Shown here one piece after another: positions 23,001 through 35,233 of a DNA stretch of 64,000 nucleotides. This stretch comes from Epinephelus fuscoguttatus (taxonomy: Eukaryota; Chordata; Actinopteri; Perciformes; Serranidae), in NCBI RefSeq assembly GCF_011397635.1, contig NC_064755.1:36314059-36378058 (forward strand), in the 5' to 3' direction. Both the position numbers and the translations under genes were made by a program. Numbering within the stretch: position 1 is the first letter of the stretch; the number at the start of each line of letters is the position of its first letter. The notes under the pieces were generated by a model that saw nothing but the letters and a program-made list of their open reading frames with translations, was not told the DNA's origin and searched no databases.

Positions 23001-25169
23001 AAAGAGATTGGTGATAGTTGTTCAAGAGACACTGCTTTGTTTGATTTCTAGGGCTGTAGTCAACCAAAGAAAATCTTGGTCGACTAAAGTCACGCATAAT
23101 CTTCAACTAATCGATTAGTCGTGGGCAAAAAAAAAATCTGCACATTATTTTTACTTCTGCGGTGGTGTCTGTGTTACTCTGCAGTTACACCTCCAAAACA
23201 CTAGTCAGCTGTGGAGGACTGTGTTAAGTACTGTAAAGTTTAGCTCAAATCAAACTTTATTTATATAGTTGATTCAAAACACACATTAAATATGGCTTAA
23301 TAGAGACAATTTCAAACACAAGTCCGCAAATTGGCTTCACTATATATCGTAGAACTGACAGACAAACACTTGTCTTTATCTGGACACACTTTCCCCACCA
23401 ATACAACATGCTAACGTTATTAGCACAAGTCTATGGCATTTTACATTGTATAAACTAGCCTAGCATCTAGCAATCTTTTCCTCTTCTCATATAAAGCCAG
23501 GGACAACAGCAGCATTTAACAAAGGTAACGGTACATAATTTGGCTCCATTACAGCTCACAACATTCACCAACAAAACAACCGTCTTATACTAAACACGTT
23601 TGCCAAGCAAATGCAACGTTATTAGTACAAGTCTATGGCATTGTACATGGTATAAATAAGGAGCGGAGATTTCCTCTGCTCATATGAAGCCAGGTTAAAT
23701 CCCGAAGTATATCCCTGAAGGATAAATTACACACAAGACTTAAAATGCTATTTTAGTGGAGGCTTTACTGTCTTCGCAATTTATTGTTTCTTATCTGTGA
23801 AGTACAAGTAAATACAAGCTTTGTTTCCACTGAGGGAAATGGTTTCAGCTTACAGAAACAGACAGGAGGTCTGCGTCCAGTGTTGCCAGATCTCGCGAGA
23901 CAAATAAGCAACCAGGCCTGTGAAAACAGGCCCAAAACAAGCGACTTTTTCCTATGGAGCCCAAATAAGCAACTATGCTTTAGAAACAAGCCCAAAAAAA
24001 CGCGACCTGCGACTACCAATATTTGGAAGCGACTTTACAGAAAAACAAGCCCAAAGTTGCTTGTAATAAGCGGACGTGGCAACACTGTCTGCGTCACCGC
24101 AACGCTGAGCATGAGGGTGGGCGAATCCAACTCTGGGTCAACAATTTTCACAGGTAACTTAGTCTGTCCCCCCGCCGCAGGAAATAATGGATTAATCCTG
24201 GAAAGCTGTTGATGTAGCACTTTTCTGCTCCTGAAAGGAACACGCGATTATTCAACTAATGAGAATTTGGTCGGACAAGAGCATATCAACCAAATAATCG
24301 ACTAGTCGATCAGGAAACTACAACCCTATTGATTTCTTGTTGAAATAAGTTGTGTTCATGCTAATGTTGTGCTTTTAATATTGCGTCAGTATTTTGTTTT
24401 AAATGTATCTTTTATTCAGGGAGGATGTTGTCTGAGAAAGGAGCAATGAGAAATATTTTTAGTGAAATGCTGCAATATTTCCTCAATTTTAATGTATTTA
24501 CATACAAACTGCATCATTATTGTGGAGGGGGGGAAACTGCAGATATTTCAACATGTTTTTCTTTTGAACATCAAAGCCAGAAAAAAGACTGTTTTTCACC
24601 TGTGTATGAGGCTAAAAGAGAGTCTGATATTTTAATGTCAGAGGAACAAACGTGAAATAAATGTGTTATGCAAAGACATCTGAGCAGAGCTCAAGGGCCA
24701 ACATGACAACACAGTTTTGAGTGTAGAAAGTGTGTTATCACTGCTTCATTTATTCCTGATGTGTTGCATATTGTTCTCTTTATTTTCAGCTATAAACTAC
24801 GACTTTGTCCGCAGCGTTGGTCAGAAATACTTTGTGTCCAACAAGGAGATGGGCTCGTTCTCCAGGGCCGTTGAGTTCTGCTCCCAACGAGGCTTAGAGC
24901 TGGCTTTGCCCCAGAACGAGGAAGAGAACAACATACTGACTCAAGTGTTTGTGGAAAGTAACGAGAATGCCTGGATCAACGTCAACAATAAAGCAGTGGG
25001 GAATTCTGAGGCTGATATGAAAAACCAACATCTGGTCTTTACCAAATGGGGAGAAGGGCAGCCAGACAAGTCCATCCAGGATACAGGCTGCACTATGCTG
25101 TCAGAAAATGGTGTCTGGAAAGTGACACCTGAATGCTCTCTGAATGCTTACATCATTTGTCAGATATAG
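20004..25169 (+). CDS. Collectin copy B, MBL-like, apparently intact
   Basis: Exons are 20004-20088, 21520-21660, 22804-22944 and 24790-25169, all joined in phase 1, giving 248 residues (242 if the ATG at 20022 is used). Exon 1 is a hydrophobic signal peptide ([13 protein letters not shown], then HNQAA). Exon 2 has 14 uninterrupted Gly-X-Y triplets, then AAFCGQ, whose cysteine could link chains. Exon 3 is a neck with an added cysteine (LTTCLVTE) and a short coiled coil. Exon 4 is a C-type lectin domain with four cysteines (FCSQ, DTGC, PEC, IICQI). The sugar site reads EGQPDKS and GVWKVTP, so the EPN and WND calcium ligands are absent. Such collectins are secreted oligomers that bind microbes and may activate complement; this copy may bind differently. 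AATAAA is at 25409-25414. Confidence 0.88.
22270..22570 (+). repeat. Interspersed repeat in intron 2
   Basis: The text CTCAAGTGGCCAGTCAAGGA, ACTGCAGATTTTGGCACATC and CCTTGGAGGTTGCCACTTGG resembles a repeat found throughout fish genomes. Copies lie at about 32350-32655, 43498-43765 and 53470-53765. In copy A the first 235 bp are missing (join near 16306). Confidence 0.5.
23049..24328 (+). mobile_element. hAT-like element, 1280 bp, in intron 3 of copy B
   Basis: The ends are TAGGGCTGTAGT and the complement of TAGGGTTGTAGT. The flanks TTGATTTC at 23041-23048 and 24329-24336 are a perfect 8-bp target duplication, and copy C shows the uninterrupted site. The interior repeats TCGACTAAAG and AATCGATTAGTCG near the left end and CGACTAGTCGATC near the right end. 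There is no transposase frame longer than about 140 codons, so it is non-autonomous. Confidence 0.8.
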
Positions 25170-26368
25170 AAAGTTCTTGTATCCAAGATGAGAAACAATT
25201 GCTCCTAGAAATAATAACTTTCACATGTTGAATTTCCCCAAAACGATTATCTCAGATCCTTGTCACTACTACAGACATGTATAATTGCATCATTAGCACT
25301 GCATTATTTCTGCTGCAAAGATGTATTCCTATATATAAAGGAGTTAAAGCAACAATATGATATATGTATAGAAACAATGGTTAATTCTGAAGGCATTCAG
25401 TGTGTCACAATAAAGTGTACGGCAATGAAATAGTCTCATTTCATTCATTTCAAGACTCCTGGCAAATTATTTGCATTTTAACAAGATTGGTAACATGATA
25501 ATCTGGACATTGAGTATAAGTAAAGCAGCTGGCATCTAAGAAGCACTAAAAGTAGAGTCAATGACAGATGAATTGGGAAAGATCTTATAGATGACACATA
25601 GAACTCTTGTTGGATTCTGAGTATAAGGGTACATTTTGTTTCAGAGCTGAGAACACTACAACAGAACAAAGCTCATTCACGAATAAAAAAGGAAACAAGC
25701 ATTCTCTGGGACAACAAAGGCTCCCATTCACTGTCTACAGAGCAGCTCCAGACTTTATACCCTATGACATCACAAGTTTGAGTCTCACTTCTCTGGTTTC
25801 TGGCTTTAAGAGACAGCAACTCATATTCACAAATATTGATTAAACTTTCCTTGGCCATAGAAATAATATATTAAAATTCTTAATTCAGGTGGTGTTCCCC
25901 TTTAATATGATACATCTGTGACCAGTACCAGCACAAAGATGGTTATATTCAGGAGATCCTTTTGTTAATTTGAACTAAAAATGCCTCATTATCATTCACT
26001 GCTTTATTTTTGTTGTTCCTATCTTAAAATCTCAGTGGGCCCTCTGTATATCAGAACTCAGATGGATTACAAAACTAAAACTAAACTCTGAAAACATCAT
26101 CATCTGCAGTGGGCTGAAATAATGAATTCTTTCAATCTACAATCACAGAATTAAGTGAGATATTTCCAGCACTGATGATTTAACAATCATAAGTAAAGGT
26201 GGGAGTCACAGAGTCACTCACAATACAATTATTTAACAATACACTTCCCACAATAGCGAAAGTATAACGACACAGCAATTCTGCAATACTTGATACATTG
26301 CAAGACAATCATCTACAAGACATTACCACATCTGTGTAACTAAAGACAAAATACTCCTAAAAAGGCAG

Positions 26369-26370
<2 letters not shown>

Positions 26371-26400
<30 letters not shown>
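26371..26400. repeat. (CA)n microsatellite, unit B
   Basis: About 15 CA units between AAAAAGGCAGG and CGTACAATTATGAG. The same locus is longer in C (35185-35231), D (45786-45842, interrupted by AAAC) and E (56018-56071). Confidence 0.9.
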
Positions 26401-26402
<2 letters not shown>

Positions 26403-26582
26403 ACAATTATGAGGGTCAGTGCCTTCCTCCATGACAGCTTCTTTTTCATTACTACATAATCGCTTTCCCCTGGCTTTTAAAAGGAATAGGAGATGACACT
26501 GGTCAGTTGAGTTCATGCATGTCCAAAATACACCTATGATTAACTGAGGGACTAAATACGACCCCTTTGTCCCTTACGTCTT

Positions 26583-27275
26583 AGGGTGCTTTTACACCTG
26601 CACTGTCTGGTTCGGTTCGATCGAACTCAACTTCGTTTGCCCCCTAAGTGCAGTTCATTTGGGCAGGTGTGAACACAGCAATAACACTCACTTCTTGAAG
26701 AGGCGGTCTCAGTCTGGTTACAAACAAAATTTGTGGTGAGAAAGTGCTCCGACCTGGATCTGAACCAACTGCAGTCACATGACACATTGTTTGGGTTAAA
26801 CATGAGCATGTTACAGTCCTGGAGGATTATTAATGTGCACCTCCTCCTGTACTGCCTTAATGTGCACATTCAGCACATCCAATGCATCAAAACATTGTTT
26901 TCTAGTTGGAGCCGCGCCTCGTTTTCAAACTGTATGGTTTGACTAAAATGAACAATGACAGCAATATAGTCCACGATGAGCAGCGCTAAAATCAACCTGC
27001 GTAGTTGTCCCTCCATTGTGACATTAGAAAGTGTCACATTTATCTTGCAAGTGTACTCTTCTTCAATGTTTTGATTACTTCCTGGATTTTTCCTGCATGG
27101 AAATTCTGACCAATCAAGAGCAGCTTTCTCTCGCAAGGCATTTGATCTGGTCTGCTTGCAAATGCTGCTGTGAGAACACAAACCAACTCTAGGCAATAAT
27201 ACAACTTTGTAACAAAATGAGTCCCTGATTCAGACCAAAGCAAGACAACTCGAGGTCTAAAAGCATGCTTACGTT
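26583..27275. mobile_element. MITE-like element in the inter-unit spacer
   Basis: The left end AGGGTGCTTTTACACCTGC and the complement of the right end (AAGCATGCTTTTAGACCTCG) are imperfect inverted repeats. The interior has GGTTCGGTTCGATCGAACTC and TTTGGGCAGGTGTGAACAC, strings I associate with a common fish DNA transposon family. Sister copies are at about 35412-36101, 46024-46712 and 56253-58293, the last split by a LINE; unit A keeps only a remnant (7976-8195). Confidence 0.5.
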
Positions 27276-30038
27276 GCACCCAGATTTGTGCCATTTCACT
27301 AGAAAAGTGGAGTTGGACTTGCCCGAAATGCACTTGCATCCTGCACTTCAGAACATGCACTCTAAATCACTTAAATAGTGTTACTTTATTTTGCAATGCA
27401 TCTTAATTATTCAAGGTATAACTGATGTTTTATGAAATTCTGTGATCTCACAATAAATATGCCAGTTATTTGAGACATTTTTCCTGAGCCACACAAATGT
27501 GCTAGCCTTGTGCAGTCAGCCCCATGTCCACAGCACACATTATCATTGGGCTTTAGGGGATAAATGCTCTGGCTTGTTTAGATTTCTGTAAACCAACCAC
27601 AATTGTCTAGTGAGGCACAAAGTCCAGAATGGTGCCTCTGCAAAATACTGCCAGAGGGGAAATTGTTTTGGTGGAACATTTGCACGTGAGGAGGTGAGCA
27701 CTATCGTTAAAAAGAAAATGCAACAGAAAAAAAACAGTATCAGATGAATGTGGACTGTGACATTCAACTTCTACTGATAAAGAAAGACACATAATTTGAT
27801 AACAAAGCAGACATGCCTTATAGCACGTTCCAAATCAACGTCACAACTGGCCATTTTCAGTGTCTACGTTGGTAGCTCAGAGGTTGTAATTGCTGTTTCC
27901 TGTAGCTAAGAACATTTGTCAAAACAGTAACAGATAGCAGAAGGAAGGGAGAAAGTCAGCCTAAATATCCTGCAAATGGCAGGTAAAGGCCATAGTCATA
28001 GTCCACATCCAGTGAGTCAGACTACTGCTGTGCTAACTCCAGATCTGTGTTTCAAACGTGAGGCAGCAGATATTGCTGAAGTTGTAATAAACATCACAGC
28101 CCTCTACACTGAAGTGTGTCCACTGGCAACGCTCTGCTGCAACAGGACAAAAAAAAAAAAAAAACACTAAAAAAAAGGACAAACAAACAAACAGTGGCCA
28201 CTAGATGTAACTTCAATTCTGTGAGTATGAGGACTGCATGGAGAGGAAGAAGATACAAGAGTGCACGTGGAGGCAGTTGAGAGACATGACACCCTGACCT
28301 GATTATCACAGTTAATCATCTCTCTCTCTCTCAACATCCGTTCTAAACTCTGGACTGAATTTCTACATACACACTTCACTACTTTCTTTATCACTTTTCT
28401 TTAAAAGTAGTGAAGAAGTAGCTCATCCTGCACATCAACTCCTCGTTCACACAGTGAGTTCCTTTTCTATTAAATTCATGACAATTCACAGCCTGAAAGT
28501 CATTTCTCTGTACGAGTTAGAAACCACAACATGTGGGCTCAACAATGAAAGCTTGTTCAGTTAAGTCTTATTAAAAGCTATAATCTCTGTATCTACAGTA
28601 AGAAGGCCAAAGGGCAGCCAAATAATGTTATATCATAATTAATATTTCCCTGGGTCCTGGGTCATTTTTTAAATTCTTAGAATGTTGGTTTGTGCAAAAA
28701 TGGTAGTGGACAAGTGACAGCAAAACATGTTCAGGTTTCCATCTTTTAGCCCAGGGTTCCTGCAGCTCAAGACAAGTTAGATTTAAAACTTTATGGCTTT
28801 TTTAATGCCACTCAGTATGAAATTTCAGGCCAATTTTGCAATAACCAAAACTGAAGGAAAAAACAAAACAAAAACAAATTTGCCCAAATATTTATTGTTC
28901 GGTATATCATCAGTTTTTGGTCAAGCTAAAATGGTAGATGATCAACTTCAAATACTGAAAAATAATCATAATTTTCTAAAGTAGAACACATGAAAACTAT
29001 GAACAGATCATCAAAAAGATAGTATTTGGTTTGACTTTAAAAAAAAAAGATCTTGTTCATTTGTCCTTTGAATGGATGTGGTAAATGTATTTGCGTATTT
29101 GTTCCTCCATCCTGATCTGCCTGATATTAATGTGAAAGGGCATCTGGTAAATTATCTAAGAAAAAAAAAAAAAAAAAAGATCTTGCCAAGTTATTTGATA
29201 TCTTAAAATGCAAAGTTATTAAAAATAATTGGTGATATCCTACTTTTCATGTACCAATTAAGGTCTTATTCTTAGACTAATGATTCCATTGACTTTCAAG
29301 ACTTTTGAAGGATCCATAGGAACCCGGCTTTAATGACAGTCTGGCCTCCCAAGCTTTAACTCTGCCTCTTTTTTTCTTTTTATTTCAGCACGGAATCGCA
29401 GAAGGTATTGTAACTGTTTCTGTCACTGTTACCTAGTTGATTTCTAATTATACTCAAAAAAAAAAACAAAGGAAGACTTTCTTTCAATAAAGAGGAAAAA
29501 ACTAAAAGAGGAGTAGATGATGAGAAACTGGTGTGACTGAGGATAAGAGAGGATGCTTGGAGATGGATAAAGAGAGATATGAGATGAAGGAAAAGTTCAC
29601 CCCAAAATCAAAAGTACATTTTTTCCCTCCATTTTGTCAGTCTGGATTGTTTTGGTGTGAGTTGCCGTGTTTTGTCTGAAGCCATGTCTGCCTTCACTCT
29701 AGTTTTTGATGCTTTGAGCAACATAAGCAGCCACCTAGTTCCATTATATTCCAGGAGAGGCAGAAATCCCTACAGCTGATATATTCAACGCTTGGCAACT
29801 CAAAACAAAACAATCTAGATTTTTGGGGTGAACTGTACCTCTGAGGGAAGGTGGTAAAAGGAGTTAAGTGAGAGAAGGGTTAAAAGGAGACAAAGAGGTA
29901 CAGGGAGGTAAGTGAGCCCCATGTCAGTATTATCACAGTTATGTTTAATATTTACCTAATCTACCTACCACAAAATCTCACCTTCTCTGCTGATCTAATT
30001 TTTGTAACAATAAAGAAATTGTGGTTCCAATAATTATT

Positions 30039-33000
30039 ATGTTCTTCATTCTGAAGATGAGGATGATTCTTCTACTCTGCATCCTCTGCCTGATGACTTC
30101 TACTGGCCACAATCAGGCTGCAGGTAAATATGGTCCCGGAGTCCCGCATGACACACTACAGGATGTTTTTATGATTACCATGCCAGAAAGAGCATGAATG
30201 CACCACCTCGGGTGATCTCATGGGGAAGCAGATGTAAACAAAATGGAAACTGGTGTGGTGCAACAACACACTGTAATGTTAACAATGCTTTGAGGTGAGA
30301 AAAACAAAAGCAGAAGACCAAAATAGTCTGCATGAGAAAAACATCTATAAAAAGTCTACTCTTCAGCGAAAACTGGAGGTAAAACTTTAACCGTCAGTTT
30401 AAATATCTGTCAACAGTAGTAAAGTTAGCCTCAAGAGCTAGAGTGTTTACCCTTGCTTGGCAACATCGTCAGCTGCTCCATACTGATGTAATCATAAAAG
30501 TTATTATACAGATTTATAATTATCGGTCTGTGAGCAGCTTGGGAGGTTTAAGACTGGATCTGTTAAACTGTGACAGAAAAAGTGAAAAACCTAGAATTAC
30601 TACCCCACGATTTTATGCCTCTGTGCACCAGTTAAGTTTCTCTTACAGTTTACATCCATGTCTGAGAAAACATAGATGCTTCACACACAGAAGAACTATA
30701 CAATCAGCACAGTTTCAAGGTGGGCACGCAAAATTAGAGTCACCACTTCAGTATCTGACCAAATGTTTCATTACTATTATTTTATCCTATTTGACATTTG
30801 TGTTAAGTTTTGTCATAATTAGCATATAAATCCTTGACTTATGGCTAAAAACATATTTTGTGAGGTCACAGTGACCTTGACCTTTAACGACAAAATTCTA
30901 ATCAGTTTATTCTTCATTCCAAGTGAACATTTGTGCCAGATTTGAAGAAATTCTCTCAAAGTATTCTTGTGATATCACACTGACAAAAATGAGACAGATG
31001 AGGTCACATTGATCTTGAACCCTGACCTATGACCACCAAAATCTAATCAGATCATTGTTGAGTCTACGTGAACCTTTGTGCCTAATTTGAAGAAATTCCT
31101 ACAAGCAGTTCTTGAAATATCCTGTTCCAGAATGAGGTGGATGTAAGGTCATGCAGACATCAACCTTTGACCCCTGACCACCAAAATCTAATCAGATGAT
31201 TGTTGAGGCTCAGTGGACCTCTGTACCAAATATGAAGAAATTCCCCACAGGCATCCTTGAGATACTATGTTCACAAGAATGAGACAGATATGGTTACAGT
31301 GACCTTGACGTTCGATCCACAAACACCAAAAACTAATCAGTAAATCACTCAGTCCAAGTGGACATTTGTGCCAAATTTGAAGAAACTCCCTTGAGGTGTT
31401 CTTAAGAAATCGCTTAACATGGGTGGGACAGACGGACAACCCGGAAACATAATGCCTCTGGCCACGGCTATCACTGGTGCAGAGTGTTTCCTTTTTCAGT
31501 TCAAGTTTTGTTTTCAATGCCAAAACTTACTGTCACTGTTCTAGCTCCATACCTTCCCTGCTCTTCCCAACAGGAGCACCTGGAACATATGGACCTCCTG
31601 GACCTCCTGGACCACCTGGACCACCTGGATTGGCTGGACCAGTTGGACCTCCTGGAATGACTGGACCACCTGGACCAGCTGGACTATACGGACCTCCTGG
31701 AATGACTGGATATACTGGACCATCTGGACCTGCTGCATTCTGTGGACGAGGTTTAATATTTTCTAGATTTTAAAGAGCATATATACTGTTTATTGTATCA
31801 AATTATTTTCACTAACTGAGTAACTGCTGTTTGTCATTTAATAAAATGTAGGATGCAGCAGTTGTACAACCTGAGCAAGGTTCAGTCTTCATTGATACAC
31901 AAAGACATCTCAATACACACAGACTCACTCATAGTTTAGGAGATGTCAATAGATACACTAGGGGTGGACACATACACCGCGTCCAAGTTCACTATAATAC
32001 TAACTTTTTTTTTAAGGTATTTATTTTTGTTGAGGCTATGTCTGAGTGATATTTTTTCAACTCTTTTAAGCTCTGAGCCCATAATTTCTAAGTCTTACAC
32101 ACAATGCAATTTAAAAGGGTCGATTTCACTCAGCAGGATCAGTGTACTCATCAAGGTAAGAACAACATCACCTGTGACAACGGTTTCATGTCTGAGAAAT
32201 TAACTGGCAATGTAATCAGGATAATCTAGGCTTGAGATTTCAGATGTTTACCAGAAAGCTTGTGTTACAAACTGGGCATGAAATTGGAAAGATGTGGGTG
32301 ATGTCCATGCACAGAGAGTCTAATGAAAGATGCCACTGACTTGTCCAGTATTTTTGGAGTTTAACCTGTACTGGGACTAAAACTTGTGGTCTCATAGACT
32401 GTAGCAACACCTTGCCGACAGCCTGTTAGTCAAATGGCCCTGCCCTAAAATATGCATAACTTCCAAACCGTTTTTTGTACTAGGCTGTTAACATGTTTAT
32501 TACTGCTGTACAGTTGAGCATTTTAACACGCGAGTCTGTGGGGATTTCCCCTGTTTTGGAATCAGCCTCAAGTGGCCAGTCAAGGAACTGCAGATTTTGG
32601 CACATCTGCACTGGCTTTATTCTTCAGCCTTGGAGGTTGCCACTTGGTTTTAACTAATGCTTACTTTTATTGATGAATAATCTGTCTGTGTTTTTTTTTT
32701 TGTAATTTTGTTAGTTTAATCAATTAATTATTCAAACTACATTTAGTCTGAGACACTTTGGTCTCGGTGCATACATGAGAGAAAAGAGTGAAAATTGAGC
32801 CAGTTCTGGTTTACTCAACATTCAGCGTATTCAGAGAAGGAAAAAAAAGACAAATTAACTTGTGCAAGAAGTGAAGATGAAACTTTTCATTTGCAGAAGG
32901 TGCACATGTGACAGTGTGGACTCAGATCCAACTTACTACCCGTTTGGTAACTGAACTTAATCTGTTTCATCCAGATATCTTTGGCCCTATTATGGAGGAA

Positions 33001-33979
33001 CTTGAAACCTTAAAGAAGAGCCTTGCGAAGGTCAAGCTGAGTAAGTATCCTATTCAATCATTACAAAGGAGTGTTACAAGGAATGAGAACATGTGGAAAG
33101 AGATTAGTTATAGTTGTTAATGAGACACTGCTGTGTGTGATTTCTTGTTGAAATAAGTTGTGTTCATGCTAATGTTGTGCTTTTAATATTGCCTCAGTAT
33201 ATTTGTTTCAAATGCATCTTTTATTCAGGGAGGATGTTGTCTGAGAAAGGAGCAATGAGAAATATTTTTCGTGAAATGCTGCAATATTTCCTCAATCTTA
33301 ATGTATTTACATACAAACTGCATCATTATTGTGGAGGGGGGGAACTGCAGATATTTCAACATGTTTTTCTTTTGAACATCAAAGCCAGAAAAAAGACTGT
33401 TTTTCACCTGTGTATGAGGCTAAAAGAGAGTCTGATATTTTAATGTCAGAGCAACAAACGTGTAAAATAAATGTGTTATGCAAAGACATCTGAGCAGAGC
33501 TCAAGGGCCAACATGACAACACAGTTTTGAGTGTAGAAAGTGTGTTATCACTGCTTCATTTATTCCTGATGTGTTGCATATTGTTCTCTTTATTTTCAGC
33601 TATAAACTACGACTTTGTCCGCAGCGTTGGTCAGAAATACTTTGTGTCCAACAAGGAGATGGGCTCGTTCTCCAGGGCCGTTGAGTTCTGCTCCCAACAA
33701 GGCTTAGAGCTGGCTTTGCCCCAGAACGAGGAAGAGAACAACATACTGACTCAAGTGTTTGTGGAAAGTAACGAGAACACCTGGATCAACGTCAGCAATA
33801 AAGCAGTGGGGAAGTTTGAGGCTGATATGAAAAACCAACATCTGGCCTTTACCAAATGGGGAGAAGGGCAGCCAGACAAGTCCATCCAGGATACAGGCTG
33901 CATTATGCTGTCAGAAAACGGTGTCTGGAAAGTGACACCTGAATGCTCTCTGAATGCTTACATCATTTGTCAGATATAG
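30039..33979 (+). CDS. Collectin copy C, MBL-like, apparently intact, longest collagen stalk
   Basis: Exons are 30039-30123, 31574-31750, 32897-33040 and 33600-33979, all phase 1, giving 261 residues (255 from the ATG at 30057). The collagen exon has 18 unbroken Gly-X-Y triplets, the most in the array, beginning [12 protein letters not shown] and ending GYTGPSGPA then AAFCGR. The neck differs from B: arginine replaces the cysteine (LTTRLVTE) and one residue is added ([10 protein letters not shown]). The lectin domain keeps all four cysteines. It has four amino-acid changes from E (T for A after NEN, KF for NS, I for T) with no silent change seen by eye. QPD and WKV replace the usual calcium ligands. 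AATAAA is at 34219-34224. The exon 1 variant STGHNQAA is shared with E. Confidence 0.88.
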
Positions 33980-35183
33980 AAAGTTCTTGTATCCAAGATG
34001 AGAAACAGTTGCTCCTAGAAATAATAACTTTCACGTGTTGAATTTCCCCAAAACGATTTTCTCAGATCCTTGTCACTACTACAGACATGTATAATTGCAT
34101 CATTAGCACTGCATTATTTCTGCTGCAAAGATGTATTCCTATATATAAAGGAGTTAAAGCAACAATATGATATGTGTATAGAAACAATGGTGAATTCTGA
34201 AGGCATTCAGTGTGTCACAATAAAGTGTACGGCAATGAAATAGTCTCATTTCATTCATTCAAGACTCCTGGCAAATTATTTGCATTTTAACAAGATTGGC
34301 AAAATAACAATCTGGACATTAAGTATAAGTAAAGCAGCTGGCATCTAAGAAGTACTAAAAGTAGAGTCAATGACAGATGAATTGGGAAAGATCTTATAGA
34401 TGACACATAGAACTCTTGTTGGATTCTGAGTATAAGGGTACATTTTGTTTCAGAGCTGAGAACACTACAATAGAACAAAGCTCATTCACGAATAAAAAAG
34501 GAAACAAGCATTCTCTGGGACAACAAAGGCTCCCATTCACTGTCTACAGAGCAGCTCCAGACTTTATACCCTATGACATCACAAGTTTGAGTCTCACTTC
34601 TCTGGTTTCTGGCTTTAAGAGACAGCAACTCATATTCACAAATATTGATTGAACTTTCCTTGGCCATAGAAATAATATATTAAAATTCTTAATTCAGGTG
34701 GTGTTCCCCTTTAATATGATACATCTGTGACCAGTACCAGCACAAAGATGGTTATATTCAGGAGATCCTTTTGTTAATTTGAACTAAAAATGCCTCATTA
34801 TCATTCACTGCTTTATTTTTGTTGGTTTTAGCTCTTCCTATCTTAAAATCTCAGTGGGCCCTCTGTATATCAGAACTCAGATGGATTACAAAACTAAAAC
34901 TAAACTCTGAAAACATCATCATCTGCAGTGGGCTGAAATAATGAATTCTTTCAATCTACAATCACAGAATTAAGTGAGATATTTCCAGCACTGATGATTT
35001 AACAATCATAAGTAAAGGTGGGAGTCACAGAGTCACTCACAATACAATTATTTAACAATACACTTCCCACAATAGTGAAAGTATAACGAGACAGCAATTC
35101 TGCAATACTTGATACATTGCAAGACAATCATCTACAAGACATTACCACATCTGTGTAACTAAAGACAAAATACTCCTAAAAAG

Positions 35184-35233
<50 letters not shown>

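Larger units (their letters stand above)
25170..30038 (+). other. Spacer between copies B and C
   Basis: It begins with the 3' UTR and AATAAA of copy B (25409-25414). It then holds duplicated non-coding DNA, a CA microsatellite, a MITE and the candidate promoter of copy C (CT run 28320-28332, TCTAAA at 28342, donor GTGAGT near 28455, micro-exon 29389-29404). A-rich runs lie at 28150-28164 and 29161-29178. The 300-bp segment that precedes exon 1 in B, D and F is absent, as in E. I see no further gene. Confidence 0.5.

Noticed and set aside
25607-25843. 78-codon frame downstream of each lectin exon (also 34416 and 45004)
   Set aside because: It is carried along by the duplication; it is truncated in unit E, where about 160 bp is deleted, and shows no domain or splice context.
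26371-26400. CA runs read as cysteine/valine-rich minus-strand peptides
   Set aside because: These are translations of a microsatellite and not genes.
27040-27360. Minus-strand frames of about 106 codons in each spacer (for example with KSKHAFRPRVVLLWSESG-like text)
   Set aside because: They lie in the MITE-like repeat, differ in start and length between units, and show no domain.
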